Numbered from the stretch's first letter, positions 39,801-50,871 are shown. The stretch is 64,000 nt of DNA from Pseudoalteromonas ostreae (GCF_018069805.1 NZ_JAGPYN010000004.1:62001-126000), one strand, 5' to 3'. Numbers and translations are program-made. Notes: generated from the letters alone by a model not told the origin.

Positions 39801-40598
39801 GCGCATTTTGGTAAATAGCCATTGTGTAGACTGTAGTGATATATTCAATAGGAAGACCTCTCTCAGTAACTGATATAAATGCTCACTACTTTCGATGGCT
39901 TGTTCTTTATGCATTGACTTTGCTTCATGCCAATAAGAGAAACAATGATTACGAATCAGATAGCGCTCACCATCAACAATTCGAGATACCACTAAGTTAT
40001 TCACAAATGCCGCACTTGGGTGTTGATGGCTATAAAAATGTGCAATTTCACAATCACTTTCAAAAAACTCTGCGAGCTCAACGCGGTATAAAAATTTTTC
40101 CTCGGGCTGTTGCTGATGAACAGTAATAATATTGCCATCACGAACAATACAATATTTATTTAAACCATCAATAACAATACCACTTTGATCAATCGCTAAA
40201 GGCACTATCGGTGTACTCACGCCAAAACCCACATCCACTAAATATTTTTTTCCCTCAAGTGTTAAGAGCGTCAACCGATGTGAACGTGGATTGTCGTGCT
40301 GGCCATTTAGCATTACTCGTGCAATCAGTATTTCTACATCAAAACCTAATGCCTGCAAAGCGAGGTAAAAAATTTTGTTATGTTCAAAGCAATAGCCTCC
40401 TTGCTGTTCAGTAATTAAGCGTTTAAATAATTGCTCTGGGTCATTACTTAAAAACAGATTTTGCAATGCATTAACACTGCTAAAGCTATATTTAGCCACG
40501 TGGAGTGCCTGCAGACGAGCAACTAAATGTAAATCCTTATTCGCCTGTTCAAGGCTACACTGCAAAGTGGTTAAATAGTTTTTGATATAAGCGTGCAT
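39789..40598 (-). CDS. nat: Arylamine N-acetyltransferase
   Basis: NAT transfers acetyl from acetyl-CoA to arylamines or hydrazines. The 269-residue protein has the Cys-His-Asp triad: Cys70 in EQQGGYCFEHN, His107 in PRSHRLTLL, and Asp122 in LVDVGFGVSTP. Length fits the bacterial family (about 270-280). It is transcribed convergently with the cNMP-binding gene, their ends overlapping. Confidence 0.92.
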   Translation of the reverse strand: MHAYIKNYLTTLQCSLEQANKDLHLVARLQALHVAKYSFSSVNALQNLFLSNDPEQLFKRLITEQQGGYCFEHNKIFYLALQALGFDVEILIARVMLNGQHDNPRSHRLTLLTLEGKKYLVDVGFGVSTPIVPLAIDQSGIVIDGLNKYCIVRDGNIITVHQQQPEEKFLYRVELAEFFESDCEIAHFYSHQHPSAAFVNNLVVSRIVDGERYLIRNHCFSYWHEAKSMHKEQAIESSEHLYQLLREVFLLNISLQSTQWLFTKMRSAL

Positions 40599-40681
40599 AA
40601 AGCGTCCATGTAATTAGTTTGATAATTTATGCACAGCCTAAAACCTCAAGTTAAGTTAAGGTAAAGCGTTTATTATAAAAA

Positions 40682-41344
40682 TTAATCCATATACACAACT
40701 TGTAGCGAGCAGTTTAACCATTGCGGCCCTGCAATGTGTGCGTTATAGCGAAATGTGTCTGAGGGCTTTTCCCCAAAAGGAGTAGCAACCAAAGGGCTTA
40801 AATGCGTGTATGACTGCGAAGTATCTCTATAATTGATGACTAAATAATTTTCATAACGCTGCCAAACTAACTGAGCGCGGGCACCATTTAGTAAAGCAAA
40901 TTCAACCAAGTTATCAACAAATCTAACTTTGAGACCATTGTAACGATCTTCAACGCAACCAGTAGTTCGCATTTGTTCTGGCACATCAAAACCTAGCTCT
41001 ATTTGCTCACCACGCAAGTAAAAGCCAATATTGCCATTGCTATAATGATGATTTGCTGCCGACGCATAGTGTATCTGTGGCTGATAGCCCATTGCTTGCA
41101 TAATATCAGCAAGCTGCTCGGTTTCAGCTGTAAGTAGCTTATCTTCGGAAGTTAACAGTGTCGCAGCGGCAAACTCTTTGGGTATCGGTAATTGAATAAA
41201 CTGATACGGTAATGGTTGTTGCTGTAAGCGTATTGTTAGCTGTTGTTTTTCTAGCTCTGTTAACGCTTGCGTGTATACATATATTGTTGGTTGTTGGCAC
41301 GCAGTTAGTAATAACAACATGCAGATTAAAATTCCATTTCGCAT
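40682..41344 (-). CDS. Unknown lipoprotein
   Basis: A 220-residue protein with a clear lipoprotein signal (LLLTAC, Cys16) and a GGAGG ribosome site. The first mature segment, TIYVYTQALTELEKQQLTIRL, resembles a short alpha-beta repeat found before SPOR or LytR-C-like folds, but no family is assigned. The rest is mixed alpha-beta with two cysteines near 130 and 213. Function unknown. It is alone between nat and the 95-residue gene. Confidence 0.7.
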   Translation of the reverse strand: MRNGILICMLLLLTACQQPTIYVYTQALTELEKQQLTIRLQQQPLPYQFIQLPIPKEFAAATLLTSEDKLLTAETEQLADIMQAMGYQPQIHYASAANHHYSNGNIGFYLRGEQIELGFDVPEQMRTTGCVEDRYNGLKVRFVDNLVEFALLNGARAQLVWQRYENYLVINYRDTSQSYTHLSPLVATPFGEKPSDTFRYNAHIAGPQWLNCSLQVVYMD

Positions 41345-41399
41345 AACACCTCCAAATGATTACAAATGTAGTCTATTAGAGGTGCCCTATTATAGCAAC

Positions 41400-41687
41400 T
41401 TAATTTATTTGGCTATTTAACCAAACATCAACGCTTTGTTTAGTGTATAGCACGTCTTTAAATAAACGATGACGTTGAAACTCCAGCAAACGCTCGCGGT
41501 TATTATCACCACTGAGTAATTGACTGTGATTATCATTAAACTTAGAAATTACCGAAAAACCTTTTTGCGTACTATGCGGCTGTTGTTTTACCTGTTGAGT
41601 TAGGTGCGCTCTGACATCATCAGCTGTTAACATATCTGAGTTATTTAAACCCATTAACTCTTTTCTCATTGCTAATCTTACGCCCAT
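41400..41687 (-). CDS. Small soluble protein, unknown
   Basis: A 95-residue hydrophilic protein, MGVRLAMRKELMGLNN at the start, Gln- and Asn-rich, without signal peptide or membrane segment. GGAG eight bases before the ATG supports the start. No family is recognised. It may share a transcript with the lipoprotein gene 55 bp downstream. Confidence 0.6.
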   Translation of the reverse strand: MGVRLAMRKELMGLNNSDMLTADDVRAHLTQQVKQQPHSTQKGFSVISKFNDNHSQLLSGDNNRERLLEFQRHRLFKDVLYTKQSVDVWLNSQIN

Positions 41688-41951
41688 CTTCTACTCCATT
41701 TTTCAGTGCATGAGCACTTAACTTACTGCATCTAGCGGTTATTAATTTTCACCATTTATGGCAAATAACAGGCCAGATTTTACAAGGGCAGCTTACACCG
41801 CAATTACTGCAGTTTTTTTAAAGCCAGTCAAAAATACCAAAAAGTTATCGGTTATTTGTATTGAAAGTCTCGCAGAGATTAGATGGCTTGATGCAAAAGC
41901 CGCGCATAGCCTTTATACTACAAGCTATGCCCTACCTTAATGAGATCAAAC

Positions 41952-42335
41952 ATGAACGACGAATACATTGAAATTGAATTAGAAGAAGAACCGATTGAGT
42001 TATGTAAACTTTTAAAAGTTCTTGATTTAGTTGAAGGTGGCGGCCAAGCAAAAAACCTCATTACTGAGGGTTATGTGGGTGTTAACCATGAAATTTGTAC
42101 AATCAAACGGAAAAAATTATACAGTGGTGATGTACTTGAATTTGATGGTGAGCTATTTAAGTTAACCCTAAGTGAAGATGCAACGCCTGTGCAACGTGCT
42201 GTGGAAAATACTCAATCTGAGAGTGTAAAAAGCCCTACACAAGAAACACCAGCGGCACCTAAAAACAAACGTAAACGTACTAAAAAGCCGAAAGTAGATG
42301 AAAAAACGGGCCGTCGTCCAATTTCATTTGGTTAA
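41952..42335 (+). CDS. S4-domain RNA-binding protein (YbcJ-like)
   Basis: A 127-residue protein. Residues about 10-70 form a small S4 RNA-binding fold of the YbcJ/RlbA type: IELCKLLKVLDLVEGGGQAKNLITEGYVGVNHEI and YSGDVLEFDGE. A low-complexity, lysine-rich tail follows (KNKRKRTKKPKVDEKTGRR), which could bind RNA non-specifically. The start MNDEYIEIELEEEP is chosen over an ATG four codons upstream, which has no ribosome site. Confidence 0.82.
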   Translation: MNDEYIEIELEEEPIELCKLLKVLDLVEGGGQAKNLITEGYVGVNHEICTIKRKKLYSGDVLEFDGELFKLTLSEDATPVQRAVENTQSESVKSPTQETPAAPKNKRKRTKKPKVDEKTGRRPISFG

Positions 42336-42411
42336 TCACCTGCATAACTTGTAAAACACTTTGGGGTCGTCTTTAATTATTTTCTAAATAATTACAAATA
42401 GAAAGCATTTT

Positions 42412-42840
42412 ATGACGACTTCAACAGCCCCTAGTTGGCTCAAAAGTATTGCTTGGGCCACATTAGTTTGGAATTTACTTGGGGTAATTGCATTTATTAT
42501 GCAACTGCTGATGACTCCTGAGATGATTAGTAAACTTCCGGCAGATCAACAAGCTGCATATTCAAATACCCCTTTATGGTCTACCTTAGCATTTGCTGTA
42601 GCCGTTTTTTCTGGCACCTTAGGCTGTGTTTTCTTATTGCTTAAAAATGCCATTGCGCAAGTGTGTTTTACGTTGTCTTTAATCGCGATTTTTATCCAGC
42701 AGTTTTATAATTTCATCGTCATTAACAGTATTGAATTACTCGGTGCGAGTGCTGTATTTATGCCACTGCTGGTGATCATCATCGCGGTTTTATTGTTACA
42801 ACTTAGCCATCGTGGCAAACAACAAGGCTGGCTGAGATAA
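42412..42840 (+). CDS. Four-span membrane protein, unknown
   Basis: A 142-residue protein with four hydrophobic spans, roughly 10-32, 53-78, 82-105 and 110-130, and a periplasmic or cytoplasmic loop MTPEMISKLPADQQAAYSNTP between the first two. This layout is common in small hypothetical membrane proteins of Alteromonadales. No function can be given. It lies upstream of acnA with about 200 bp between. Confidence 0.75.
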   Translation: MTTSTAPSWLKSIAWATLVWNLLGVIAFIMQLLMTPEMISKLPADQQAAYSNTPLWSTLAFAVAVFSGTLGCVFLLLKNAIAQVCFTLSLIAIFIQQFYNFIVINSIELLGASAVFMPLLVIIIAVLLLQLSHRGKQQGWLR

Positions 42841-43037
42841 AACATCACTGCAAGCTTGCGTTGCTTTGATTGATTTTACTACCCATGCCTTGAAATATAA
42901 ATTTTCAGTATCATATACACTCTGTTATCTGTATTAAAATTGCGCAAAAACACACTGGTATATACTTTGCATTTTAATTCTTCAAAGAGAGGTTACATTT
43001 ACCATTTAAGGACATTCATCTACTTTAGGGGCATATA

Positions 43038-45785
43038 ATGAATAATAGTTTTGATACCCAAAAACAACTCACTATTAATGGCGAGCAGTTTCATATTCAT
43101 TCACTGCAAGGGTTAGGCGACAAAGCCAAGCGACTGCCGTTCTCGCTCAAGATCCTACTCGAAAACTTATTACGCAATGAAGATGGCGTAAATATCAAAG
43201 CACCAGATATCGATGCATTATTAGATTGGGATCCACAAGCCAAACCAACCGCCGAAGTTGCATTTACGCCAGCACGCGTAGTAATGCAAGATTTTACCGG
43301 CGTACCCGCAATTGTCGATTTGGCCGCAATGCGTGATGCTATGGAAAGACTTGGCGGCGATCCAGCTAAAATTAACCCACTTTCTCCAGCTGAATTGGTT
43401 ATTGACCATTCTGTACAAGTTGATGGTTATGGTAATGATGGCGCTTTTGATTTAAATGCCAAACTTGAATACGAACGCAACAAAGAGCGCTATGAGTTTT
43501 TACGTTGGGGTCAAACGGCGTTTGATAACTTAAAAGTAGTGCCACCAGCAACGGGGATTGTTCACCAAGTGAATTTAGAATACCTTGCCCGCGTTATATT
43601 TAACGAAGATCGCAACGGCCAAAAATTTGCTTACCCAGATACTTTAGTTGGTACTGATTCACATACCACTATGATCAACGGCTTAGGCGTGCTTGGTTGG
43701 GGTGTGGGAGGCATTGAAGCCGAAGCCGCAATGCTTGGCCAACCTATTAGCTTATTGATCCCACAAGTGGTAGGTATGAAACTTAATGGCCGTTTACCTG
43801 AGGGCACCACAGCGACCGATTTAGTACTGACCGTTACTGAAATACTGCGTAAGCATGGCGTTGTCGGTAAATTTGTAGAGTTTTATGGCGATGGCCTTGC
43901 TGATTTACCACTGGCCGACCGCGCAACCATAGCTAATATGGCACCAGAATACGGCGCTACTTGTGGTATTTTCCCTATCGATGATGAAACGATTAATTAC
44001 CTTCGTTTAACCAACCGCGATGAAACCCAGCTCAAACTGATAGAAGACTACGCGAAACACCAAGGCCTATGGCGTAACGATGGTGATGAAGCAAATTACA
44101 CCGACAAGCTCGAATTAAATCTAAATGATGTAGTGCCAAGCCTTGCCGGTCCGAAACGCCCACAAGACAGAATAGCACTGGATAAAGCTGGCGAAATTAT
44201 TGCCAGTCATTTAAAAACTTTTCAAGATGAACGTCTTGCTAAACGCGATAATAGTGATGAACAACAAACACGTATCGAAGCTGAAGGCCCTGCAACTAAT
44301 CCTGATGAGCCAACCAATGAAGCCCAATTTATGGGCGCTGCAAAGGTACACTTTAAAGGTCAAGAATTTGAGCTTAAAGATGGCGCTTGTGTTATTGCTG
44401 CTATTACCAGCTGTACCAATACCTCAAACCCAAGTGTTATTTTAGCTGCGGGTTTAGTCGCGCAAAAAGCTCGCCAGTTAGGAATTAACGTAAAACCTTG
44501 GGTAAAAACATCACTCGCACCGGGTTCACAGGTGGTCACTGACTACTTAGAAAAAGCAGGCCTAATGGATGATTTAGATGCCCTTGGCTTTAACCTCGTG
44601 GGTTATGGCTGTACTACCTGTATTGGTAATTCAGGCCCACTCGCCGAAGAAATATCTGACGCGATTCAAAAACATAAACTGGTTGTAAGCTCTATTTTAT
44701 CAGGCAACCGTAACTTTGAAGGGCGTATTCATCAAGATGTGAAAATGAACTTTTTAGCCTCTCCACCTTTAGTTGTCGCCTATGCGATTGCGGGTCGTAC
44801 AGATATCGATGTTTATAACGAGCCACTTGCGCAAGATGCTAATGGTAATGATATTTATCTTAAAAATATTTGGCCTAGCGTCAGCGAAGTAAATGAACTC
44901 GTGAAAAAAACCGTCACTAAAGAAATGTTCGCTACCAGCTACGGCAATGTTTATAAAGGGAATGATCGTTGGCAGCAGATAAAAATTCCAGATGGCAAAT
45001 TGTATGATTGGAATGATGCCTCAACCTACATTAAAAAAGCACCATTCTTTGATGGTATGAGCATTGAACCTCCTGGTATTCCTACAATTAGCGGTGCTCG
45101 CTGTTTAGCTAAACTTGGCGATTCCGTCACTACCGACCACATCTCCCCTGCAGGCGCAATAAAAACAAGCGCGCCTGCTGGCGAATACTTACAAGAAAAT
45201 GGCGTAGATAAATCGCAATTTAACTCGTACGGTTCTCGCCGTGGTAATCATGAAGTAATGATGCGTGGTACATTTGCCAATGTACGCTTAAAAAACTTGC
45301 TTGCACCAGGCACTGAAGGTGGTGTAACGCGCACTCAACCTGATGATGAGCTTGCCAGTATTTACGATGCAGCAATGGCGTATCAACAGCAAGGCGTGCC
45401 ACTCGTGGTACTTGCTGGTGCGGAGTATGGTACAGGCTCATCACGAGATTGGGCAGCGAAAGGCTCGCTATTATTAGGTATTAAAGCGGTCATTGCGCAA
45501 AGTTACGAACGTATTCACCGCTCGAACCTAATTGGCATGGGTGTACTACCACTGCAATTTAAAGCAGGCGAGAGTCATGAATCACTGGGGTTAACAGGTC
45601 AAGAGCAGTTCGATATCGAAGGCCTCTACGATAAAACCAAAGAAGTTAGTGTCGTGGCTACTAATAGCGAAGGCAAAAAACGCAGCTTTAATGCCGATGT
45701 CCGCATTGATACCCCCAAAGAGTGGGATTACTACAAACATGGCGGCATTTTACAGTATGTACTGCGTAATATGTTAACTAGCTAA
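43038..45785 (+). CDS. acnA: Aconitate hydratase A
   Basis: AcnA is the stress-stable TCA aconitase. The 915-residue protein has the AcnA order: [70 protein letters not shown] (family block), iron-sulfur cysteines in [11 protein letters not shown] and [14 protein letters not shown], and the swivel domain with [16 protein letters not shown] and [18 protein letters not shown]. It is slightly longer than E. coli AcnA (891) through a charged insert around 385-430. AcnD of the methylcitrate route is shorter and has other neighbours, so AcnA is preferred. Confidence 0.95.
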   Translation: MNNSFDTQKQLTINGEQFHIHSLQGLGDKAKRLPFSLKILLENLLRNEDGVNIKAPDIDALLDWDPQAKPTAEVAFTPARVVMQDFTGVPAIVDLAAMRDAMERLGGDPAKINPLSPAELVIDHSVQVDGYGNDGAFDLNAKLEYERNKERYEFLRWGQTAFDNLKVVPPATGIVHQVNLEYLARVIFNEDRNGQKFAYPDTLVGTDSHTTMINGLGVLGWGVGGIEAEAAMLGQPISLLIPQVVGMKLNGRLPEGTTATDLVLTVTEILRKHGVVGKFVEFYGDGLADLPLADRATIANMAPEYGATCGIFPIDDETINYLRLTNRDETQLKLIEDYAKHQGLWRNDGDEANYTDKLELNLNDVVPSLAGPKRPQDRIALDKAGEIIASHLKTFQDERLAKRDNSDEQQTRIEAEGPATNPDEPTNEAQFMGAAKVHFKGQEFELKDGACVIAAITSCTNTSNPSVILAAGLVAQKARQLGINVKPWVKTSLAPGSQVVTDYLEKAGLMDDLDALGFNLVGYGCTTCIGNSGPLAEEISDAIQKHKLVVSSILSGNRNFEGRIHQDVKMNFLASPPLVVAYAIAGRTDIDVYNEPLAQDANGNDIYLKNIWPSVSEVNELVKKTVTKEMFATSYGNVYKGNDRWQQIKIPDGKLYDWNDASTYIKKAPFFDGMSIEPPGIPTISGARCLAKLGDSVTTDHISPAGAIKTSAPAGEYLQENGVDKSQFNSYGSRRGNHEVMMRGTFANVRLKNLLAPGTEGGVTRTQPDDELASIYDAAMAYQQQGVPLVVLAGAEYGTGSSRDWAAKGSLLLGIKAVIAQSYERIHRSNLIGMGVLPLQFKAGESHESLGLTGQEQFDIEGLYDKTKEVSVVATNSEGKKRSFNADVRIDTPKEWDYYKHGGILQYVLRNMLTS

Positions 45786-45906
45786 TATATAATAACAGGG
45801 CTTTGCAAAATTAATTTGCTTTGCCCTTAATTTTTTGATGTAAAACAAGTCAGCTTACTCATTATTAACTACACTTAATTTATCTTATCATTAACACCTC
45901 CATACT

Positions 45907-46029
45907 ATGACCGAGCAGAAGATGAGCACAGCTCTGAGGGTATTCATTGTACTTAGCCTATGCCTTATTGTGGCTGGATATTATTTATTCGTCTCGGATC
46001 TGTTTGATGAACATCGAGGCTGTGCATGA
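45907..46029 (+). CDS. 40-residue single-span membrane protein
   Basis: A 40-codon frame with one hydrophobic segment (VFIVLSLCLIVAGYYLFV, residues 12-29) and an acidic tail DLFDEHRGCA. Its TGA stop overlaps the ATG of the next gene in the sequence ATGA, a classic arrangement for translational coupling. No good Shine-Dalgarno sequence precedes the first ATG; an internal ATG at codon 6 is possible. The coupling and membrane profile argue for a real gene. Function unknown. Confidence 0.5.
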   Translation: MTEQKMSTALRVFIVLSLCLIVAGYYLFVSDLFDEHRGCA

Positions 46030-46895
46030 CCAACATGTATAGCAGTAAGATCATGCAATTAATCGAACCATTTAATGCCTCTAAAACGATATTAATAATG
46101 GCTCTTTTAGTGGTCAGCTTATCTGCTCAATTGCGTGAAAATGAAAAACTGATTATTGCATCCGGTAATTTTGCACCTTATTTTATGCAAGATGACGTAA
46201 TCGGCAATGGTTACTTCGATCAGCTTGTGGTTCAAGTGTTACTAATGCAAGGCTATCAAAACCTGCAACTGGTGCCGTTAAATAATGATGCTATTCAACG
46301 CTACTTCAATAATAAAGTCGCAGATATCGCGATCAACTATACGGCACAACCAACTACACAAGCATTTACTTCTCGTTATCGTGTACGATTTATGAACCGC
46401 GTGACCATGCTCCCTTCACCATGGACCGAAAAAGTAGCTACGTTGAACGATTTAAAAGATTTAAAAGTTGGCAGTTTTATAGGGGCCAGCGATATATTTG
46501 GGGCTGAATATAAAAATATAGCAACACAGGTGCTCACACATTATAGTGAAGTAGGAAATCAACAAGCACTAAATAAACAATTAGTTACCAATAAGATCGA
46601 TGCTCGTGTCGGCGATTACTTAATGCTCTATTGGCATACCTCAACAAACACCCAACTTGACCCTGCAAATTTTATATATAAAGATATTTTAAACTACCAA
46701 GGTTCATACATTGTTTTTCAAGATAAGTCCGTCAGAGATAGCTTCGATGAAGGTCTGACAAAATTAATTGCCTCTGGAGAACTTATAATAGCTACTGAGC
46801 ACTGGTTAAAAGCCTATAATCTGCCAAACATTAAGCAACAATTTTTTACGCAGCCTGACAAAGCACAGCCAAACAGCGCTATTGAAGCCAATTAA
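46026..46895 (+). CDS. Periplasmic substrate-binding-like protein (SBP_bac_3 type)
   Basis: A 289-residue protein with an N-terminal hydrophobic segment (TILIMALLVVSLSAQ, about 20-35; signal peptide or anchor). The type II periplasmic binding fold follows, as in amino acid binding proteins: LIIASGNFAPYFMQDD, VADIAINYTAQPT, LKDLKVGSFIGAS, and a final VRDSFDEGLTKLIASGEL. No ABC permease is nearby, so it may be a sensor or orphan binding protein. It starts inside the stop of the 40-residue membrane protein and overlaps the opposing DUF4124 stop by four bases. Confidence 0.8.
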   Translation: MTNMYSSKIMQLIEPFNASKTILIMALLVVSLSAQLRENEKLIIASGNFAPYFMQDDVIGNGYFDQLVVQVLLMQGYQNLQLVPLNNDAIQRYFNNKVADIAINYTAQPTTQAFTSRYRVRFMNRVTMLPSPWTEKVATLNDLKDLKVGSFIGASDIFGAEYKNIATQVLTHYSEVGNQQALNKQLVTNKIDARVGDYLMLYWHTSTNTQLDPANFIYKDILNYQGSYIVFQDKSVRDSFDEGLTKLIASGELIIATEHWLKAYNLPNIKQQFFTQPDKAQPNSAIEAN

Positions 46896-47422
46896 TGCGT
46901 TTCTTGTAGCGATTTAGTACGCTGCTCTAACCGCTCTTTCACTTGCTCTGCATCCTCAAACAGCTTTTTCATCACCACAGGATCATAAACACTGCTTGAG
47001 TTTGGTATTAAAGACATATTAGTTGTTTTTGAGGTACCTTTTAAAATAGACGTATCTTCGGCGGCAAGTACCGTAATATCACGCGGATCGATAATTACTT
47101 TTTCACTTGTACCGTCTGGATTAGGCTGATCTGAGTAATGCCATTGGCCTTGCTGATCTTGCCATTTAAAAATAACGGTCGTTGCTACTGAGCTTTCATC
47201 GGTAATTGATTCTACAACTTTTTGGCTGGTCTCACTGACCAATTTGGCAGCCATGGCCAAGGTATCACTGGATAACGCGACCATTTGTTCAGTTAGCTGA
47301 TTTGATTGACGACTAATCCCATCACTGGTTAACCACGTTTGACCATCAGGTCGTTGCAAATAAAATAATGCCGCAACACTGATCAGCAATACCATAATAG
47401 CTAGGTACGCAAAATACTTCAT
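46892..47422 (-). CDS. DUF4124 domain protein, membrane-anchored
   Basis: A 176-residue protein with an N-terminal anchor or signal (YFAYLAIMVLLISVAALFYL). A helical region precedes the DUF4124 motif FKWQDQQGQWHYSDQPNPDG at about 85-105. The tail is helical and charged (EDAEQVKERLEQRTKSLQE). AAAGGA precedes the ATG. Function is unknown. It lies between two binding-protein genes and is probably co-transcribed with neither or with the upstream one (35 bp gap). Confidence 0.8.
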   Translation of the reverse strand: MKYFAYLAIMVLLISVAALFYLQRPDGQTWLTSDGISRQSNQLTEQMVALSSDTLAMAAKLVSETSQKVVESITDESSVATTVIFKWQDQQGQWHYSDQPNPDGTSEKVIIDPRDITVLAAEDTSILKGTSKTTNMSLIPNSSSVYDPVVMKKLFEDAEQVKERLEQRTKSLQETH

Positions 47423-47456
47423 ATTCAATCCTTTGAGTTAAAGTGCTCGATTGCTA

Positions 47457-48191
47457 TCATTGATAGCGAGCTATTATTTTAGCTAGTCCACCATTATCTT
47501 TCAAGCTTTGTAAAAAATCATTAAATTCTTTCGCGTACTTTTTACCCCTTGTATTAAAAGAGAATTGCAACTGCAGCGGTGCCTTACCAACATTCACATC
47601 ACTGATGGTTAAAATAGCAAGCTCGGGGTTCTTTTTTATATACCAGTTTACAACAGAGCGCGACATTACAGTAAAGCGTTTACTAGTATCAGTGTCTTTA
47701 TACAAACTTTGCAATATTTCTAAGTCGGAATAAAAATTCTCACGGTGCAGAGCCCTGCTCTTTACTGGTAGCTCATATTTTGGATAAACATAACCAAATC
47801 GCCCGAGTAAAACACCGCCCTTTAAATTGTCTAATTCTTTAAAGTCAATTAGTTCAGCCCCGCGAGCTATTACCAGCACATCTTCGATCACCACTATCTC
47901 TTGGCTCCAATAATAGGGCCCATCATCTACAAGCCAAATTTCGGATTCCATTCGTGCATCCACATCACCTTGCTTCACCATCTTCGCCGAGCGCATTTCA
48001 GGGACGAAGGTGTAGTCGATTTGTATCCCTGTAGCCATCGAAAACGATGTAAGAACGTCATTTAAAATTCCTTTTTTTGAACAAACAAAGTGATAAGGGG
48101 GGTAATCTTGCTCGGGTAAGGCGATACGAAGGCTATCAGCAAAAAGACTATTAGAAAATAATAAAAAGAAAATTACGTAATGTGGTTTCAT
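47457..48191 (-). CDS. Periplasmic substrate-binding-like protein (SBP_bac_3 type)
   Basis: A 244-residue protein beginning MKPHYVIFFLLFSNSLFADS, a signal peptide cleaved after about residue 18. The rest is a type II binding fold: LRIALPEQDYPPYHFV, GILNDVLTSFSMATGIQIDYTFVP, GDVDARMESEIW, and a C-terminal FNDFLQSLKDNGGLAKIIARY. The start is chosen for the signal peptide; in-frame Mets upstream give no better signal. No transporter genes are adjacent. It follows cysH by about 140 bp. Confidence 0.8.
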   Translation of the reverse strand: MKPHYVIFFLLFSNSLFADSLRIALPEQDYPPYHFVCSKKGILNDVLTSFSMATGIQIDYTFVPEMRSAKMVKQGDVDARMESEIWLVDDGPYYWSQEIVVIEDVLVIARGAELIDFKELDNLKGGVLLGRFGYVYPKYELPVKSRALHRENFYSDLEILQSLYKDTDTSKRFTVMSRSVVNWYIKKNPELAILTISDVNVGKAPLQLQFSFNTRGKKYAKEFNDFLQSLKDNGGLAKIIARYQ

Positions 48192-48330
48192 AAAAAACAT
48201 GCGCATCAATTTATAACGACTGTTCATATTATAGTCAAAAAAATATAAAACGCAGCTAGGCTGCGCTTTAATAATCGTTATAGTTAGCAATCTCAGCTAA
48301 AGAAGTTTGCTTATATTTTTACCAGCAGAA

Positions 48331-49071
48331 TTAGATCCCATCACCATCAATGTGTAGGCCACATTCACGGTTTAGACCAAAAAAGCGGGTCTCTTCTTCG
48401 GTCATACCTGGCTCTAGTTTACGCGTAGTATGCACATCGCCCATTGACACATACCCCTGCTCCCATAATGGGTGGTATGGTAAGTCATGTTTAGTTAGGT
48501 ACTGATAAACATCGCGGTTTGACCATTCGATGATTGGATAAACCTTTACCGTGCCACGGCTAATTTCAACAACTTGCTTATTGGCACGCGTTGATGATTG
48601 ATCACGGCGCAAGCCACTAAACCAAGTACCTGCATTAATGTCTTTTAATGCGCGAGTCATTGGCTCAACTTTATTAAGCTGGTTATATTGTTTAATACCC
48701 GCTTCGCCTAACTCCCATAACTTACCAAACTTGGCTTCTTGCCAAGCCGGGCTTAACTGCGACTTATACACTTTTAAATTTAGTGATAAACGTTCGGTCA
48801 TTTGCTCAATAAACTGATAAGTCTCTGGGAATAAATAACCGGTATCAGTTAGCACCACTGGAATATCAGCTTTTTGTGACGTAACTAAATGCAACATTAC
48901 TGCGGCTTGAATACCAAAGCTTGATGATAAAAATTGCGTATCTGGCAAGTTTTCCAGTGTCCATGCTACACGCTGTTCAGCGCTCATATCTTTTAATACG
49001 CCATTTGCATCAGCCAGCAGTGTTGCTTGGCTTTCTTTATCAAGCTGTAAAATATTTTTAAATTCACTCAT
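48331..49071 (-). CDS. cysH: Phosphoadenylyl-sulfate (PAPS) reductase
   Basis: CysH reduces PAPS to sulfite with thioredoxin. The 246-residue protein has the PP-loop-like [40 protein letters not shown], and the C-terminal redox motif ECGLH with the active cysteine. There is no second CC pair, so it is the thioredoxin-dependent PAPS type and not an APS reductase with an iron-sulfur centre. It is the third gene of cysJ-cysI-cysH. The start MSEFKNI has a TTGGA site. Confidence 0.95.
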   Translation of the reverse strand: MSEFKNILQLDKESQATLLADANGVLKDMSAEQRVAWTLENLPDTQFLSSSFGIQAAVMLHLVTSQKADIPVVLTDTGYLFPETYQFIEQMTERLSLNLKVYKSQLSPAWQEAKFGKLWELGEAGIKQYNQLNKVEPMTRALKDINAGTWFSGLRRDQSSTRANKQVVEISRGTVKVYPIIEWSNRDVYQYLTKHDLPYHPLWEQGYVSMGDVHTTRKLEPGMTEEETRFFGLNRECGLHIDGDGI

Positions 49072-49112
49072 AGTAAATTCCAAACCTTAGCAAGGCGAAC
49101 GCTTGCTTTAAA

Positions 49113-50810
49113 TTATGCGTAGAAATCGGTTGCTGAGACTTTAACTTCAGCAACAATGCCTTTGCGGATCACAAAATCACCAAAGCATTCGCCGTCATTA
49201 CGTTCAGCTGCCCATTGACCTATTAATTTGTCAAAGGCCTCTAAATACACGTCTTCACCGACATTCTCTAAATACAACTTAGGAATGCGCGTACCTTCAA
49301 GATTGCCACCTAAGTAAACATTGTATTTGCCTGGACCTTTACCCACCAACCCTGCTTCTGCCAACATTGCGCGGCCACAGCCATTCGGACAACCTACAAC
49401 ACGCATAATAATACTGTCATCAGGAATACCGTGCTTAGCAAGCAGCGCTTCGGTTTTTTCAATTAAACTTGGTAAATAACGCTCAGCTTCCGCCATCGCT
49501 AAAGGGCAAGTCGGTAGAGAAACACAGGCCATTGAGTTTTTTCGCTGCTCAGAATCTTTGTCATCAATCAAACCGTGTTCACGAGCAATTTTTTCGATTA
49601 TTGCTTTTTGATCAGCTGGCACACCGGCAATGATCAGGTTTTGATTTGCCGTCATCCGAAAATCACCTTGATGAATTTCAGCAATTTTGCGACAACCTGT
49701 TTTTAGTGGCTTGTCTGGGTAATCCAAAATACGACCACTTTGGATGAAGAGTGTTAAATGACTCTTTCCATCAATGCCATCAACCCAGCCGATGCGATCG
49801 CCACGATGAGTGAACTTATAAGGTCTAATCGGCTCAAATTTAACACCAACACGTTTTTCAACTTCAGCTTTAAATGCATCTGTACCAACACGATCTAACG
49901 TGTACTTTGTTTTTGCATTTTTACGATTTTCGCGATTCCCCCAATCACGCTGAACTGATAAAACATGTTCAGCTACACTCAATGTATGCTCAAGAGGTAT
50001 AAAACCAAATTCATCAGCTTTGCGTGGGTAAGTTGCAGTATCACCATGAGTCATAGCAAGGCCCCCACCCACCAACACATTAAAACCAACTAGTTTGCCG
50101 TTTTGTGCAATCGCAACAAAGTTTAAGTCGTTAGCATGTATGTCAACCTCGTTATTAGGTGGAATTGTTACCGTAGTTTTAAATTTGCGCGGTAAATAAG
50201 TCGCCCCTAAAATGGGTTCTTCTGTGGTTTCTGTCTTTTCACCATCTAACCAAATTTCAGCGTATGCTTTGGTTTTTGGTAATAAATGCTCAGAAATTTT
50301 CACAGCCCATTGATAAGCCTCTAAATGCAGTTCGGATTCAACAGGATTAGTCGTACAAAGTACATTACGATTAACGTCACCCGCCGTTGCTATAGAATCA
50401 ATACCAACACTATCGAGTAATTGGTGCATGCCTTTTATTTCTGGCTTTAATACACCATGAAATTGAAATGTTTGTCGGGTAGTTAAACGAATGCTGCCAT
50501 ACGTTGTTTTATCACCGGAAAAATTATCAACTGCTAACCACTGTGCGGGTTTAATGATACCGCCAGGCATACGCGCGCGCAGCATAACATTATGTAAAGG
50601 CTCTAATTTCTGCTTTACACGTTCAGAGCGTATATCACGATCATCCTGTTGATACATGCCATGAAAACGAATTAACTGAAAGTTATCTGCGGTAAAACCA
50701 CCAGTAATTTCATCTTTTAACCCCTGAGCTATTGTGCCGCGCAAAAAGTCACTTTCGCCTTTTAAGCGCTCGTTATCAGAAAGCTTTACGTTTTTATCTT
50801 GTTCGCTCAT
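49113..50810 (-). CDS. cysI: Sulfite reductase hemoprotein beta subunit
   Basis: CysI holds the siroheme and 4Fe-4S centre that reduce sulfite to sulfide with six electrons from CysJ. The 565-residue protein matches the family: [17 protein letters not shown] near 45, [13 protein letters not shown], the cysteines in [18 protein letters not shown] and [13 protein letters not shown], and the C-terminal [15 protein letters not shown]. It lies between cysJ (61 bp) and cysH. Confidence 0.97.
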   Translation of the reverse strand: MSEQDKNVKLSDNERLKGESDFLRGTIAQGLKDEITGGFTADNFQLIRFHGMYQQDDRDIRSERVKQKLEPLHNVMLRARMPGGIIKPAQWLAVDNFSGDKTTYGSIRLTTRQTFQFHGVLKPEIKGMHQLLDSVGIDSIATAGDVNRNVLCTTNPVESELHLEAYQWAVKISEHLLPKTKAYAEIWLDGEKTETTEEPILGATYLPRKFKTTVTIPPNNEVDIHANDLNFVAIAQNGKLVGFNVLVGGGLAMTHGDTATYPRKADEFGFIPLEHTLSVAEHVLSVQRDWGNRENRKNAKTKYTLDRVGTDAFKAEVEKRVGVKFEPIRPYKFTHRGDRIGWVDGIDGKSHLTLFIQSGRILDYPDKPLKTGCRKIAEIHQGDFRMTANQNLIIAGVPADQKAIIEKIAREHGLIDDKDSEQRKNSMACVSLPTCPLAMAEAERYLPSLIEKTEALLAKHGIPDDSIIMRVVGCPNGCGRAMLAEAGLVGKGPGKYNVYLGGNLEGTRIPKLYLENVGEDVYLEAFDKLIGQWAAERNDGECFGDFVIRKGIVAEVKVSATDFYA

Positions 50811-50871
50811 TTTAAATCCTAAATTTATTACAGTTACGATAATTAGATGTTAAATAAAATAAGAAGCGCGG

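Noticed and set aside
41758..41940. 60-codon plus-strand frame before the S4-domain gene
   Set aside because: No ribosome site, no recognisable domain and composition unlike a protein; it probably covers the promoter region of the S4 gene.
12421..45785. Two aconitases taken as a sign of gene duplication
   Set aside because: AcnA and AcnB are different families that commonly coexist in gammaproteobacteria; nothing unusual.
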